Source of the DNA: Streptomyces flaveus
Lineage (GTDB): Bacteria; Actinomycetota; Actinomycetes; Streptomycetales; Streptomycetaceae
NCBI RefSeq assembly: GCF_014647675.1
Contig: NZ_BMPQ01000003.1
Coordinates: forward strand, 384,373 to 448,372
DNA length: 64,000 nt
Reading direction: 5' to 3'
Under the pieces are notes generated by a model. It made no database searches, was not told the origin of the DNA, and worked only from the letters and a program-made list of their open reading frames with translations. The first letter of the stretch is position 1. Every line of letters begins with the position of its first letter. Position numbers and translations under genes: made by a program. This document shows, in pieces, positions 45,134 to 54,577 of the stretch.

Positions 45134-46726
45134 TCAGCCCCGGCGCAGGAGCCGTGTCGCGCCCGCTGCCACCGCCGTCGCCAGGATCCAGCCGAGCAGG
45201 ATCACCGCCGCGGCCAGCCACTGCCAACTGCCGTGCAGCTGCCAATAGCCCACCTGGCCGAGGTCGATGACGGGCAGGAGCAGGTCCAGGGCGAAGAGGG
45301 AGGGGTTCCACGGCGGATGCTCGCCCGTCTTGATCGGCGGATGGTCGGCATGGCGGAAGGCGAGCGAGGTCGCCGCCCACAGCACCGCCATCCATACGGC
45401 GGCCCGTCCCGGCCGGTACCCGTAGGCGACCGTCCAGTCCTGTACGTACCCCCAGAGCCTGGCCGCGGGCGGCAGGAACTCGCGGCGGTGGCGCTGCTTG
45501 GCGAGCAGCACCTCGCGCGCGTCCTCGTCCTCGCCGCCGTCGCGCAGCACGGCCGCCAGGCGCTCGTACGGCTCCGGGCTGTACTCGGGGGTCGCCGCGG
45601 CCACCCACTCCAGGCGCCGGGCCAGCGGGAACGGGCCGCGCGGCACGAGGTTCTCGTACTGGAAGCCGCCCATCTGCAGCTGGCCCGCGCCCGGCCAACT
45701 GCTCGCCGCGTCCATGAGGTTGACGACCCGGGCGCCGGACAGCACGACCCGCCCGCGTCGCGGCCGCTCCCCGAGGAAGCGCAGCTCGGGAACCTGCACG
45801 CGGCGCAGCGATATCTCCTGGTCGTCCCTGAGGACGAAGCGGGCCTGCTCGAAGTCCACCGCGTCCCCGAACCGCCCGTCGTCAAGCCGGATCCCGCCCT
45901 CGCACGCGAACCGCTGCACCCGCGTTCCACGCGCCGGAGTCCGGCCGCTGGTCTGCAGCGGATTGCCGACGCCCGCGGGCGTCATATAGAGCGTGCGCTC
46001 GACGGTCAGCTGAGGGGCGTTCAGCGCCAGCCGGTCGTGCGGGTTCTTCAGCCGGCTGCCGCGCAGACTGAGCGAGACGCCCACCGTGGCGCCGCGCAGG
46101 CTCAACTCGCCGTCGGACTCCAGCATTTCGGCCTGCAGGTCCTGACCTACGGTCATCCCGTCGCCGGTGATCGAGCGGCCGTGCCGGTCCCGGTGGACCA
46201 CGGCCTGGTTGAGCAGCAGATCCGTGCCGATGTGCGCGTCGGTGAGGCGTACGCCGTTGTGGAAGCGGCAGCGCGGCAGATGCAGATCGCCCTCGGTGTG
46301 CAGCCGGGCCGCCTCCAACCGCGGCACCGAGCAGCCGACCAGGCGCACGGTCGTGAACCGGGCCTCCGGCAGCAGGAGTTCCTTCTCGAAACGGCAGCCC
46401 TTCATCTCGACATACGGGACGATCGTGCCGCCCGCGAGATCGAGTACGCCGGTGATCCGGATGCCGGTCAGCTTCAGGGACGAGACGCGGCCGTCCAGCG
46501 CGGGCGGTCCGTTCAGCAGCAGCATGGCCACGACGCGCGCCCGCACACTCCGCTCCGGGCCCCATGGACGGCCGCCGTGCGGATCGTCCGCGGTGGTGTC
46601 CCCGGTGCGCAGGTCGTACATGCTGCCGTTGCGGAACGCCTGCCACATTCCCGTCTCGGCGGCGGTCAGATCGTCCGGCGGATCCGCGTCCCGGATCCCG
46701 TGCCGGATGGCGGCACCCTCGGCCAC
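45134..46726 (-). CDS. predicted beta-helix protein with C-terminal membrane segments
   Basis: 530 aa from GTG 46726. Residues of about 70-360 alternate short hydrophobic strands with turns (KLTGIRITGVLDLAGG, CRFEKELLLPEARF, LRGATVGVSLSLRG), suggesting a pentapeptide-like right-handed beta-helix. Two or three transmembrane segments lie in the last 110 residues (WMAVLWAATSLAF, WLAAAVILLGWILATAVAAG). Similar Streptomyces proteins carry names such as membrane-associated oxidoreductase, but no cofactor motif is visible here. It diverges from hisD. Confidence 0.65.
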   Translation of the reverse strand: MAEGAAIRHGIRDADPPDDLTAAETGMWQAFRNGSMYDLRTGDTTADDPHGGRPWGPERSVRARVVAMLLLNGPPALDGRVSSLKLTGIRITGVLDLAGGTIVPYVEMKGCRFEKELLLPEARFTTVRLVGCSVPRLEAARLHTEGDLHLPRCRFHNGVRLTDAHIGTDLLLNQAVVHRDRHGRSITGDGMTVGQDLQAEMLESDGELSLRGATVGVSLSLRGSRLKNPHDRLALNAPQLTVERTLYMTPAGVGNPLQTSGRTPARGTRVQRFACEGGIRLDDGRFGDAVDFEQARFVLRDDQEISLRRVQVPELRFLGERPRRGRVVLSGARVVNLMDAASSWPGAGQLQMGGFQYENLVPRGPFPLARRLEWVAAATPEYSPEPYERLAAVLRDGGEDEDAREVLLAKQRHRREFLPPAARLWGYVQDWTVAYGYRPGRAAVWMAVLWAATSLAFRHADHPPIKTGEHPPWNPSLFALDLLLPVIDLGQVGYWQLHGSWQWLAAAVILLGWILATAVAAGATRLLRRG

Positions 46727-46850
46727 GGCTCTTCCTTCCTCCCCTGGCTACTCGCGGGTTTCGTACAGTCGTTCAGGTGATGCCCGCTGTGTGACGGCTT
46801 GAACACTCACGGTGAATGTGATCCGTCGGGGTGGGTTCGGGGAGGGTGTC

Positions 46851-46866
46851 GTATCAGCGATTGATA
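46851..46866. promoter_or_regulatory. inverted repeat in the divergent hisD promoter region
   Basis: GTATCA-gcga-TTGATAC: the arms GTATCA and TGATAC are complementary around a short centre, within the 182-base gap between the beta-helix gene and hisD. Its AT-rich arms stand out. It is a candidate operator for histidine operon control or for the divergent gene. Confidence 0.4.
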
Positions 46867-46908
46867 CAGCCGTCCGGCGCTCGATCCCCGTCTGAGAGAA
46901 TTGGCCAC

Positions 46909-48249
46909 GTGATCTCCCGAATCGATCTGCGCGGCGACGCCCTCCCCGAGGGCCCCGCCCTGCGCGACCTGCTGCCCCGAGCCGACTTCGACGTCTCGGC
47001 CGCCCTGGAGAAGGTGCGTCCGATCTGCGAGGCCGTGCATCATCGGGGCGACGCGGCGCTGATCGACTACGCGGAGAAGTTCGACGGCGTACGGCTGGAC
47101 CATGTGCGCGTACCCGCCGCGGCGATCGAGCGGGCCCTCGCGGAGCTCGACCCCGCTGTGCGCGCGGCCCTGGAGGAGTCCATCCGCCGCGCCCGCATCG
47201 TCCACCGCGAGCAGCGCCGCACGACGCACACCACCCAGGTCGTGCCCGGCGGTTCGGTGACCGAGAAGTGGGTGCCGGTCGACCGGGTCGGGCTGTACGC
47301 GCCCGGCGGCCGGTCCGTCTACCCCTCCTCCGTGATCATGAACGTGGTGCCCGCGCAGGAGGCCGGCGTCCAGTCGATCGCCCTCGCCTCTCCGGCGCAG
47401 GCCTCCGCTTTTGAAAATGACCCAGCCGGCGGCCTGCCGCACCCCACGATCCTCGCCGCGTGCGCGCTGCTCGGGATCGACGAGGTGTACGCGGCCGGCG
47501 GTGCGACCGCCGTCGCGATGTTCGCGTACGGCACCGAGTCCTGCCCGCCCGCCAACATGGTCACCGGCCCCGGCAACATCTGGGTCGCCGCCGCCAAGCG
47601 CTACTTCACCGGCAAGATCGGCATCGACTCCGAGGCCGGCCCGACCGAGATCGCGATCCTCGCGGACGAGACCGCCGACCCGGTGCACGTCGCCGCCGAC
47701 CTGATCAGCCAGGCCGAGCACGACCCGCTCGCGGCAGCCGTCCTCGTCACGGACTCCGTGACGCTGGCCGACGCGGTCGAGAAGGAGCTTCAGCCACAGG
47801 TCGCGGCCACCAAGCACATCGAGGACCGGATCACCCCGGCGCTCGCGGGCCGGCAGTCCGCGATCGTGCTGGTCTCCGGTGTGGACGAGGGCCTGCGGGT
47901 CGTGAACGCGTACGGCGCGGAGCACCTCGAGATCCAGACGGCCGACGCTGCCTCGGTGGCCGACCGCGTGACGAACGCGGGCGCGATCTTCATCGGCCCC
48001 TGGGCGCCCGTCTCGCTGGGCGACTACGCGGCGGGCTCCAACCACGTCCTGCCGACCGGCGGTTGCGCCTGCCACTCCTCGGGACTCAGCGTCCAGTCCT
48101 TCCTGCGCGGCATTCACATCGTCGACTACACGCGCGAGGCCCTCGCCGAGGTGGCGCACCACGTGGTGACGCTCGCCGAGGCCGAGGACCTGCCGGCGCA
48201 CGGTGCGGCCATCAAGGCACGCTTCGACTGGAAGGTGCCGAGCAAGTGA
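46909..48249 (+). CDS. hisD: histidinol dehydrogenase
   Basis: 446 aa from GTG 46909. It oxidises histidinol to histidine in two NAD steps with zinc. Motifs include [25 protein letters not shown], the zinc-ligand pair in [11 protein letters not shown] and the catalytic GAEHLEI, with NHVLPTGG later. No strong SD precedes the GTG. It is first gene of the his operon and overlaps hisC (GTGA). hisG and hisE are not in the window. Confidence 0.96.
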   Translation: MISRIDLRGDALPEGPALRDLLPRADFDVSAALEKVRPICEAVHHRGDAALIDYAEKFDGVRLDHVRVPAAAIERALAELDPAVRAALEESIRRARIVHREQRRTTHTTQVVPGGSVTEKWVPVDRVGLYAPGGRSVYPSSVIMNVVPAQEAGVQSIALASPAQASAFENDPAGGLPHPTILAACALLGIDEVYAAGGATAVAMFAYGTESCPPANMVTGPGNIWVAAAKRYFTGKIGIDSEAGPTEIAILADETADPVHVAADLISQAEHDPLAAAVLVTDSVTLADAVEKELQPQVAATKHIEDRITPALAGRQSAIVLVSGVDEGLRVVNAYGAEHLEIQTADAASVADRVTNAGAIFIGPWAPVSLGDYAAGSNHVLPTGGCACHSSGLSVQSFLRGIHIVDYTREALAEVAHHVVTLAEAEDLPAHGAAIKARFDWKVPSK

Positions 48250-49358
48250 GTTCCTTCGGTATTGACGATCTCCCCGTACGCGACGAGCTGCGCGGCAAGT
48301 CCCCCTACGGCGCGCCCCAACTCGACGTTCCCGTACGCCTGAACACCAACGAGAACCCGTACGCGCTGCCCGAACCCCTCGTCGAGCGGATCGTCGAGCG
48401 GGTGCGCGAAGCCGCCCGGAACCTCAACCGCTATCCCGACCGGGACGCGGTGGAGCTGCGCACCGAGCTGGCCAAGTACCTGACGGACACCGGTAAGTAC
48501 GCGGTCGGCCTCGAGAACGTCTGGGCGGCCAACGGCTCGAACGAAGTCATCCAGCAGCTGCTGCAGACCTTCGGCGGGCCCGGCCGTACGGCGATCGGCT
48601 TCGAGCCCTCGTACTCGATGCACGGCCTGATCGCGCGCGGTACGGGGACAGGATGGATCTCCGGGCCCCGCAACGAGGACTTCACGATCGATCTCGCCGC
48701 CGCCGAGGAGTCGATCGCCGAGAACCGACCCGACGTCGTCTTCATCACGACCCCCAACAACCCCACGGGCAACGCGGTTCCGCCCGAGACGGTCATCGCG
48801 CTGTACGAGGCCGCGCAGGCGGCGAAGCCGTCCATGGTGGTCGTGGACGAGGCGTACATCGAGTTCAGCCACGGCGACTCGCTGCTGCCGCTGCTCGAAG
48901 GACGGCCGCATCTGGTCGTCTCGCGGACCATGTCGAAGGCGTTCGGCGCGGCCGGGCTGCGCCTCGGCTATCTCGCCGCGCACCCGGCGGTGGTGGACGC
49001 CGTCCAGCTCGTACGGCTGCCGTATCACCTTTCGGCGGTCACGCAGGCGACCGCGCTGGCTGCCCTGGAGCACACCGAGACGCTGCTGAAGTACGTCGAG
49101 CAGCTGAAGGCCGAGCGGGACCGGCTGGTCGGCGAGCTGCGCGCGATCGGCTACGAAGTGACCGAGTCCGACGCCAACTTCGTGCAGTTCGGGCGGTTCG
49201 CCGACGCCCATGAGGTCTGGCAGAAGATCCTCGACCGGGGCGTCCTGGTCCGGGACAACGGCGTACCGGGATGGCTGCGGGTCAGCGCCGGTACGCCCGA
49301 AGAGAACGACGCGTTCCTCGACGCGGTACGTGAACTCAAGAAGGAGCAGAACGCATGA
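48246..49358 (+). CDS. hisC: histidinol-phosphate aminotransferase
   Basis: 370 aa from GTG 48246, overlapping the hisD stop. It is a fold-type I PLP enzyme. [31 protein letters not shown] and [17 protein letters not shown] (PLP Lys in SKAF) are present. It converts imidazole-acetol phosphate to histidinol phosphate. It overlaps hisB (ATGA). Confidence 0.96.
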   Translation: MSSFGIDDLPVRDELRGKSPYGAPQLDVPVRLNTNENPYALPEPLVERIVERVREAARNLNRYPDRDAVELRTELAKYLTDTGKYAVGLENVWAANGSNEVIQQLLQTFGGPGRTAIGFEPSYSMHGLIARGTGTGWISGPRNEDFTIDLAAAEESIAENRPDVVFITTPNNPTGNAVPPETVIALYEAAQAAKPSMVVVDEAYIEFSHGDSLLPLLEGRPHLVVSRTMSKAFGAAGLRLGYLAAHPAVVDAVQLVRLPYHLSAVTQATALAALEHTETLLKYVEQLKAERDRLVGELRAIGYEVTESDANFVQFGRFADAHEVWQKILDRGVLVRDNGVPGWLRVSAGTPEENDAFLDAVRELKKEQNA

Positions 49359-49948
49359 GCCGCGTAGGCCGTGTCGAACGGAACACCAAGGAGACGTCCG
49401 TCGTCGTCGAGATCGACCTCGACGGCAGCGGAAAGGTCGATGTGTCGACCGGGGTCGGCTTCTACGACCACATGCTCGACCAGCTCGGCCGCCACGGTCT
49501 GTTCGACCTGACCGTGAAGACCGAGGGCGACCTGCACATCGACTCGCACCACACCATCGAGGACACGGCTCTTGCGCTGGGCGCCGCCTTCAAGCAGGCG
49601 CTCGGCGACAAGGTGGGGATCTACCGCTTCGGCAACTGCACGGTCCCGCTGGACGAGTCGCTCGCCCAGGTGACCGTCGACCTCTCAGGCCGCCCCTACC
49701 TCGTGCACACCGAGCCCGAGAAGATGGCGCCGATGATCGGCGAGTACGACACCACGATGACCCGGCACATCCTGGAGTCCTTCGTCGCCCAGGCTCAGAT
49801 CGCGCTGCACGTACACGTGCCCTACGGGCGCAACGCGCACCACATCGTGGAGTGCCAGTTCAAGGCGCTGGCGCGGGCGCTGCGTTACGCCTCCGAGCGT
49901 GACCCGCGGGCCGCCGGCATCCTTCCGTCCACGAAGGGTGCCCTGTAA
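49355..49948 (+). CDS. hisB: imidazoleglycerol-phosphate dehydratase
   Basis: 197 aa, ATG 49355. It is monofunctional (no phosphatase domain). Metal-binding [12 protein letters not shown] and [15 protein letters not shown], plus [14 protein letters not shown], identify HisB. The manganese sites use these His and Glu residues. Confidence 0.96.
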   Translation: MSRVGRVERNTKETSVVVEIDLDGSGKVDVSTGVGFYDHMLDQLGRHGLFDLTVKTEGDLHIDSHHTIEDTALALGAAFKQALGDKVGIYRFGNCTVPLDESLAQVTVDLSGRPYLVHTEPEKMAPMIGEYDTTMTRHILESFVAQAQIALHVHVPYGRNAHHIVECQFKALARALRYASERDPRAAGILPSTKGAL

Positions 49949-49952
49949 AGCC

Positions 49953-50117
49953 ATGAACGGCCTGTCCACCGTACTGATCGTCGTCGGGCTCTTCCTGGTC
50001 GGCGGCATCATCTCCTTCGCCAAGCAGCAGATGCCGAAGAGCCTCATCGTGCTGCTCTCCATCGGTGCCGCGATGTGTCTCGTGGCGGGGATCCTCCGGC
50101 TGGAGGTATGGAATTGA
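49953..50117 (+). CDS. 54-aa two-span membrane protein in his operon
   Basis: ATG 49953 follows hisB by 4 bases, and its stop (TGA 50115-50117) overlaps the likely hisH TTG start. Two hydrophobic segments (about residues 5-21 and 30-48) are joined by [10 protein letters not shown]. Such a small gene lies at the same place in other Streptomyces as I recall. Function unknown. Its embedding in the operon suggests coupling to hisH. Confidence 0.78.
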   Translation: MNGLSTVLIVVGLFLVGGIISFAKQQMPKSLIVLLSIGAAMCLVAGILRLEVWN

Positions 50118-50758
50118 GTACCCCTTCAAAACGAGTAGTCGTCTTTGACTACGGCTTTGGGAACGTACGGTCCGCCGAACGCGCTCTCGCGCGCGCGGGC
50201 GCCGAGGTCGAGATAACCCGCGACTTCGACAAGGCCATGAACGCGGACGGGCTGATGGTGCCGGGAGTCGGCGCCTTCGCCTCCTGTATGCAGGGACTGA
50301 AGGAAGCCCGCGGTGACTGGATCATCGATCGCCGACTGTCGGGCGGGCGCCCGGTGATGGGCATCTGCGTCGGTATGCAGATCCTGTTCGCGCGCGGCAT
50401 CGAGCATGGCGTGGAGACCGAGGGCATGGACGAGTGGCCCGGCTCGGTCGAGCCGCTCCAGGCCGACATCGTCCCGCACATGGGCTGGAACACCGTGACG
50501 GCACCGGCCGGTTCGGAGCTGTTCGCGGGCCTGGACGCCGACGCCCGCTTCTACTTCGTGCACTCGTACGCCGTCCACGACTGGTCCATGGAGACCGCGA
50601 ACGCGGCGATGCGGGCGCCCGTGGTGACCTGGTCGACGCACGGCAAGCCGTTCGTGGCGGCCGTGGAGAACGGCGTCCTGTGGGCGACGCAGTTCCACCC
50701 CGAGAAGTCCGGCGACGCCGGAGCGCAGCTGCTGAAGAACTGGATCGGAACCCTCTGA
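50114..50758 (+). CDS. hisH: imidazole glycerol phosphate synthase, glutamine amidotransferase subunit
   Basis: 214 aa from TTG 50114. I prefer TTG because GGAGG (50102-50106) is 7 bases upstream, while ATG 50108 is only 1 base from it. [15 protein letters not shown] opens the protein; the nucleophile elbow is GICVGMQIL with Cys about residue 86; the His-Glu pair lies in [10 protein letters not shown]. It supplies ammonia to HisF. Confidence 0.94.
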   Translation: MSTPSKRVVVFDYGFGNVRSAERALARAGAEVEITRDFDKAMNADGLMVPGVGAFASCMQGLKEARGDWIIDRRLSGGRPVMGICVGMQILFARGIEHGVETEGMDEWPGSVEPLQADIVPHMGWNTVTAPAGSELFAGLDADARFYFVHSYAVHDWSMETANAAMRAPVVTWSTHGKPFVAAVENGVLWATQFHPEKSGDAGAQLLKNWIGTL

Positions 50759-51498
50759 TGACGTCGAATCCCTCTGGGAAGCTCGAACTCCTCCCCGCTG
50801 TCGACGTCCGTGACGGCCAGGCGGTCCGCCTGGTGCACGGCGAGTCCGGTACGGAGACCTCGTACGGCTCTCCTCTGGAGGCCGCTCTCGCCTGGCAGCG
50901 GGCGGGTGCCGAGTGGCTGCATCTGGTGGACCTGGACGCGGCGTTCGGAACGGGCGACAACCGGACGCTGATCGCCGAGGTCGCGAAGGCGATGGACATC
51001 AAGGTCGAGCTGTCCGGCGGCATTCGGGACGACGCCTCGCTGGCCGCCGCCCTGGCCACCGGCTGCACGCGCGTGAACCTGGGCACGGCCGCCCTGGAGA
51101 CCCCCGAGTGGGTCGCCAAGGTCATCGCCGAGCACGGCGACAAGATCGCGGTCGGTCTCGACGTACGCGGTACGACGCTGCGCGGGCGCGGCTGGACCCG
51201 AGACGGCGGCGACCTGTACGAGACGCTGGAGCGCCTCAACAAGGAGGGTTGCGCGCGGTACGTGGTGACGGACATCGCCAAGGACGGCACGCTGCAGGGC
51301 CCGAACCTGGAACTGCTGCGCAACGTGTGCGCGGCGACGGACCGCCCGGTGGTGGCCTCCGGCGGGGTGTCCTCCCTGGACGACCTGCGGGCCATCGCCG
51401 AGCTCGTACCTCTCGGTGTCGAGGGCTCCATCGTCGGGAAGGCCCTGTACGCGAAGGCGTTCACCCTGGAAGAGGCCTTGGAGGCTGTGGCGTCATGA
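50758..51498 (+). CDS. priA: bifunctional HisA/TrpF isomerase (PriA)
   Basis: 246 aa, ATG 50758, overlapping the hisH stop by one base. TIM barrel with catalytic aspartates in [10 protein letters not shown] (about Asp16) and [14 protein letters not shown] (about Asp172). LSGGIRDD and [11 protein letters not shown] bind phosphate. In Streptomyces and mycobacteria this enzyme isomerises both ProFAR (histidine) and phosphoribosylanthranilate (tryptophan). No trpF is seen with the trp genes, consistent with PriA function. Also known as hisA. Confidence 0.95.
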   Translation: MTSNPSGKLELLPAVDVRDGQAVRLVHGESGTETSYGSPLEAALAWQRAGAEWLHLVDLDAAFGTGDNRTLIAEVAKAMDIKVELSGGIRDDASLAAALATGCTRVNLGTAALETPEWVAKVIAEHGDKIAVGLDVRGTTLRGRGWTRDGGDLYETLERLNKEGCARYVVTDIAKDGTLQGPNLELLRNVCAATDRPVVASGGVSSLDDLRAIAELVPLGVEGSIVGKALYAKAFTLEEALEAVAS

Positions 51499-51884
51499 GC
51501 GATGCCGTGCGGCGCGTGCAGAGCGGAAGCCCCTGGGAGGAGTCCTTCGGTTTCGCACGCGCCGTCGCGGCGGGCGACCGGGTCCTGGTGGCGGGCACGA
51601 CGTCTTTCAAGGGCAGCGTGCTGTACGGGGAGGGTGACCCGTACGAGCAGGCCAGGGTGGCGTTCGCCAACGCCCTGGACGCACTCGGCGAGTTCGGCCT
51701 CGGCGTCGACTCCGTGCTCCGTACGCGGCTGTATCTCACCCACGCACGGGACGTGGACGAGGTGGGCCGGGCCCACAAGGAGCTCTTCGACTCCGTGCGC
51801 CCGGTCTCGACCCTGCTGATCGTGGACGGCTTCGTCGATCCGCGCATCCTGGTCGAAGTGGAACTGGAAGCCTTCAGAGGCTAG
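51495..51884 (+). CDS. RidA-family protein
   Basis: 129 aa, ATG 51495, overlapping the priA stop (ATGA). The family shows [53 protein letters not shown] and [15 protein letters not shown]. RidA proteins deaminate reactive enamine/imine intermediates. The usual C-terminal E(I/V)EA is present. Its place between priA and hisF suggests protection of the pathway. Confidence 0.9.
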   Translation: MSDAVRRVQSGSPWEESFGFARAVAAGDRVLVAGTTSFKGSVLYGEGDPYEQARVAFANALDALGEFGLGVDSVLRTRLYLTHARDVDEVGRAHKELFDSVRPVSTLLIVDGFVDPRILVEVELEAFRG

Positions 51885-51918
51885 AAGCGCATTTTTGCTG
51901 GTGAGGAGCCGTGAATTC

Positions 51919-52674
51919 ATGACCCTGGCGGTCCGAGTCATCCCCTGCCTGGACGTCGACAACGGCCGGGTCGTCAAGGGCGTCAACTTCCAGAACCTGC
52001 GCGACGCGGGCGACCCCGTCGAGATGGCCAAGGTGTACGACGCCGAGGGCGCCGACGAGTTGACGTTCCTGGACATCACGGCGTCTTCGGGCAACCGCGA
52101 GACGACGTACGACGTGGTGCGGCGCACGGCGGAGCAGGTGTTCATTCCGCTGACGGTCGGCGGTGGGGTCCGTACCACCGAGGACGTCGACAAACTGCTG
52201 CGGGCGGGCGCGGACAAGGTGGGCGTGAACACCGCGGCGATCGCCCGTCCGGAGCTGATCCGCGAGATCGCCGAACGCTTTGGCCGGCAGGTCCTGGTCC
52301 TGTCGGTCGACGCGCGCAGGACGTCGTCCGGAAGCTTCGAGGTGACGACGCACGGTGGTCGCAAGGGCACGGGCATCGACGCCGTCGAATGGGCGCATCA
52401 GGCAGCCGAGTTGGGCGCGGGCGAGATCCTGCTCAACTCGATGGACGCGGACGGCACGAAGGACGGCTACGACATCGAGATGATCGAAGCGGTACGGGGG
52501 CATGTCACCGTCCCGCTGATCGCCAGTGGCGGAGCCGGGCGGCTCGCCGACTTCCCGCCGGCGATCACCGCGGGCGCGGACGCGGTACTCGCGGCCTCCG
52601 TCTTCCACTTCGGGGACCTGCGGATCGGCGAGGTGAAGGAGACGCTGCGGGGGGCGGGACACCCCGTACGGTAG
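51919..52674 (+). CDS. hisF: imidazole glycerol phosphate synthase, cyclase subunit
   Basis: 251 aa from ATG 51919 ([17 protein letters not shown]), with GAGGAG about 10 bases upstream. TIM barrel; catalytic aspartates in CLDVDNG and LSVDARR; phosphate loops [10 protein letters not shown] and [11 protein letters not shown]. It forms the IGP synthase with HisH. It is the last gene of the main his operon. Confidence 0.96.
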   Translation: MTLAVRVIPCLDVDNGRVVKGVNFQNLRDAGDPVEMAKVYDAEGADELTFLDITASSGNRETTYDVVRRTAEQVFIPLTVGGGVRTTEDVDKLLRAGADKVGVNTAAIARPELIREIAERFGRQVLVLSVDARRTSSGSFEVTTHGGRKGTGIDAVEWAHQAAELGAGEILLNSMDADGTKDGYDIEMIEAVRGHVTVPLIASGGAGRLADFPPAITAGADAVLAASVFHFGDLRIGEVKETLRGAGHPVR

Positions 52675-52680
52675 TTCGAG

Positions 52681-52735
52681 GTATCACTCTTGGTAGTGAA
52701 TTTGGTAGTAATCAGGTTTCTTTCGTGGCTATCGT
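52681..52735 (+). promoter_or_regulatory. repeat-rich promoter of the toxin-antitoxin-like pair
   Basis: TTGGTAGT occurs twice in direct orientation (52690-52697 and 52702-52709, period 12), and TCACT/AGTGA (52684-52688, 52695-52699) form a small inverted repeat. TATCGT (52730-52735) is 6 bases before the ATG at 52742, suggesting a leaderless transcript. The arrangement fits antitoxin autoregulation. The stretch is much more AT-rich than its surroundings. Confidence 0.5.
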
Positions 52736-52741
52736 GATCGC

Positions 52742-52960
52742 ATGCCTGGAATCACGATCGAGTTCACCGAGGAAGAGCTGGCCGAGCTGCGCGCCGAGGC
52801 CAAGGAACAGGGCGTCGCGATCAAGCGGCTGGCGCACGACATACTGACCGAGGATGTTGTGCGCCGACGGCAGAAGCAGCGGTTCGTCGAGGGGGCGTCG
52901 AAGAAGGCCCGGGAGATCATGGCGGACTTCGACGAGCGCTTCCCGAAGGGCCTGCGGTGA
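52742..52960 (+). CDS. antitoxin-like small protein
   Basis: 72 aa, ATG 52742. The N-terminal GITIEFTEEELAELRAEAKEQGVAIKRLAHDIL has the strand-helix-helix pattern of a ribbon-helix-helix DNA-binding domain, and the charged C-terminal half (RRRQKQRFVEGASKKAREIMADFDERFPKG) could wrap a partner. It overlaps the next gene by 4 bases (GTGA), as typical of toxin-antitoxin pairs. Family assignment is by pattern only. Confidence 0.7.
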   Translation: MPGITIEFTEEELAELRAEAKEQGVAIKRLAHDILTEDVVRRRQKQRFVEGASKKAREIMADFDERFPKGLR

Positions 52961-53331
52961 CCCTCTACGTGGACACCGGATGGGTCCTCAACATCCAGGT
53001 GAACGTCTCCCCGCAGAACACGCCGATCCGCGACTGGGGCGCGTTGCACTGCATGGCCGAACGGCACAGGTACGAACGTGTCGCAGGCGAGCCCTACTAC
53101 GAGGAGATCCCTGCACGGGCGGCGACCTTCCTGCACACCGCCCTGAGGCTGCGACCCTTCAGCGACTACAACGCCTCGATCGGCATCGCCTGCGCCTGGG
53201 AGTACATGGAGCAGTCCGGGATGCCGTTCGAGCTGTCGTACGGCGAGGTTGCGAAACTCGTAGCCGACATCCGCAGCGACGAGGCCGACCTCACGGAAAC
53301 GGCCCGTTTGCTGCGCGACTGGGCCGCGTAG
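52957..53331 (+). CDS. Doc/Fic-like protein with degenerate active site
   Basis: 124 aa from GTG 52957. The layout resembles Doc toxins: an N-terminal strand, RDWGALHCMAERHRYE (like the RDLGLLESAL of Doc), helices with AATFLHTALRLRPFSDYN, and a C-terminal helical end. The catalytic motif HPFxDGNKRTA is replaced by RPFSDYNASIG (residues 66-76), so His, Gly, Lys and Arg are lost. It is unlikely to catalyse AMP or phosphate transfer. It may be inactive, act by binding, or depart from Fic function. It lies between hisF and hisI. Confidence 0.65.
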   Translation: MTLYVDTGWVLNIQVNVSPQNTPIRDWGALHCMAERHRYERVAGEPYYEEIPARAATFLHTALRLRPFSDYNASIGIACAWEYMEQSGMPFELSYGEVAKLVADIRSDEADLTETARLLRDWAA

Positions 53332-53343
53332 ACAGGATGGACG

Positions 53344-53379
53344 AGGAAGGCCGCGCAACGCTCGTTGCGCGGCCTTCCT
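53344..53379. terminator. bidirectional terminator
   Basis: AGGAAGGCCGCGCAACG and its exact complement (17 bp) are separated by 2 bases. It lies between the converging Fic-like gene (plus) and TIGR03085-type gene (minus). Confidence 0.88.
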
Positions 53380-53397
53380 GCGCGTATCAGTCCCCGC

Positions 53398-54033
53398 CTA
53401 GATCCCCAGCTGCTTCGTCTCGTGCAGCTTCGCGATCGCGGCCTTGTCGCCTTCCAGTTCCACGTCGGCCTCGTTCAAGCGGCCGTAGGTGAACATCAGC
53501 AGCTCGGAGGGCTCGCCGGTCACTGTCACCACCGGGGTGCCCCGGTGGGCCACCGCCGTCTGGCCGTCCGGGCGGCGCAGCACCAGGCCGGTCGGGACGC
53601 TGCGGCCCACGAGGCGGGCCGTTCGCTCCAGGCGGGACCAGAGGGCGTCCTGGAAGACGGGGTCCAGTTCGCGCGGGGTCCAGTCCGGCTGCGCGCGCCG
53701 TACGTCCTCGGTGTGGACGTAGAACTCGACCGTGTTCGCCGCCTCGTCGATCTGCTTGAGAGAGAAGGGCGAGAAGCGGGGCGGGCCGGTACGGATCAGC
53801 TGGATCAGTTCCTCGTACGGCTTCTCGGTGAACTCCGCCATCACCCGGTCCAGGCGCGGCGCGAGCTGTTTGATCAGGGTGCCGCCCGCTGCGTCCGGGC
53901 GGCGCTCGCGCACCACCACATGGGCGGCCAGATCCCGGGTGTTCCAGCCCTCGCACAGGGTCGGGGCATCCGGGCCCGAGGCCTCCAACAGGTCGGCGAG
54001 GAGAAGTCGTTCACGCTTTGCATGGGTCGACAT
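53398..54033 (-). CDS. TIGR03085-type metal-binding (DinB/maleylpyruvate isomerase-like) protein
   Basis: 211 aa from ATG 54033 ([17 protein letters not shown]). Features: [26 protein letters not shown], with a metal-ligand His in the DLAAHV helix, and [17 protein letters not shown] with a second His, typical of this subfamily. No substrate known; members may use mycothiol or other thiols. It diverges from hisI. Confidence 0.82.
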   Translation of the reverse strand: MSTHAKRERLLLADLLEASGPDAPTLCEGWNTRDLAAHVVVRERRPDAAGGTLIKQLAPRLDRVMAEFTEKPYEELIQLIRTGPPRFSPFSLKQIDEAANTVEFYVHTEDVRRAQPDWTPRELDPVFQDALWSRLERTARLVGRSVPTGLVLRRPDGQTAVAHRGTPVVTVTGEPSELLMFTYGRLNEADVELEGDKAAIAKLHETKQLGI

Positions 54034-54116
54034 GCCTGCCAGCCTACGACCGGCTTCGCGGTCCGGACAGTGGACGCCCGCCGAACGGCCCGTACGAGCG
54101 CGGCACAATGGCTCCC

Positions 54117-54566
54117 ATGACCCGCAAGCCCCATCCCGCCCGTCACCCGACCACCGCCCCTCATCGAGGCGCTTCGCGCCACAGTTCTCCATCCAGTCGC
54201 CTGGATCCCGCCATCGCCGCGCGCCTCAAGCGCAGCACGGACGGGCTCGTCCCCGCGATCGCCCAGCAGTACGACACCGGGGAGGTGCTGATGCTGGGCT
54301 GGATGAACGACGAGGCGCTGCACCGCACGCTGACCACGGGCCGCTGCACCTACTGGTCGCGCAGCCGTCAGGAGTACTGGGTCAAGGGCGACACCTCCGG
54401 GCACGTCCAGTACGTCAAGTCCGTCGCCCTCGACTGTGACGCCGACACCGTCCTGGTCAAGGTCGACCAGGTGGGCGCCGCCTGCCACACGGGCGCCCGC
54501 ACCTGCTTCGACGCCGACGTCCTGATCGAGGACGCCGTGTCCGACGTACAGTCCCTCGGTCAGTAA
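54117..54566 (+). CDS. hisI: phosphoribosyl-AMP cyclohydrolase
   Basis: 149 aa from ATG 54117; ATG 54108 is also possible. CACAAT just upstream looks like a -10 and suggests a leaderless or nearly leaderless transcript. Metal-binding and catalytic segments are [53 protein letters not shown] and CF. It opens the ring of PR-AMP. It stands apart from the main his operon and leads directly into trpE (11 bases). Confidence 0.94.
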   Translation: MTRKPHPARHPTTAPHRGASRHSSPSSRLDPAIAARLKRSTDGLVPAIAQQYDTGEVLMLGWMNDEALHRTLTTGRCTYWSRSRQEYWVKGDTSGHVQYVKSVALDCDADTVLVKVDQVGAACHTGARTCFDADVLIEDAVSDVQSLGQ

Positions 54567-54577
54567 GGTCAGCCGCC

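Noticed and set aside
43939..46726. Long opposite-strand frames over the hypothetical and beta-helix genes
   Set aside because: Typical GC-rich shadows; they cut across stops and starts of the operon on the minus strand and show no domains.
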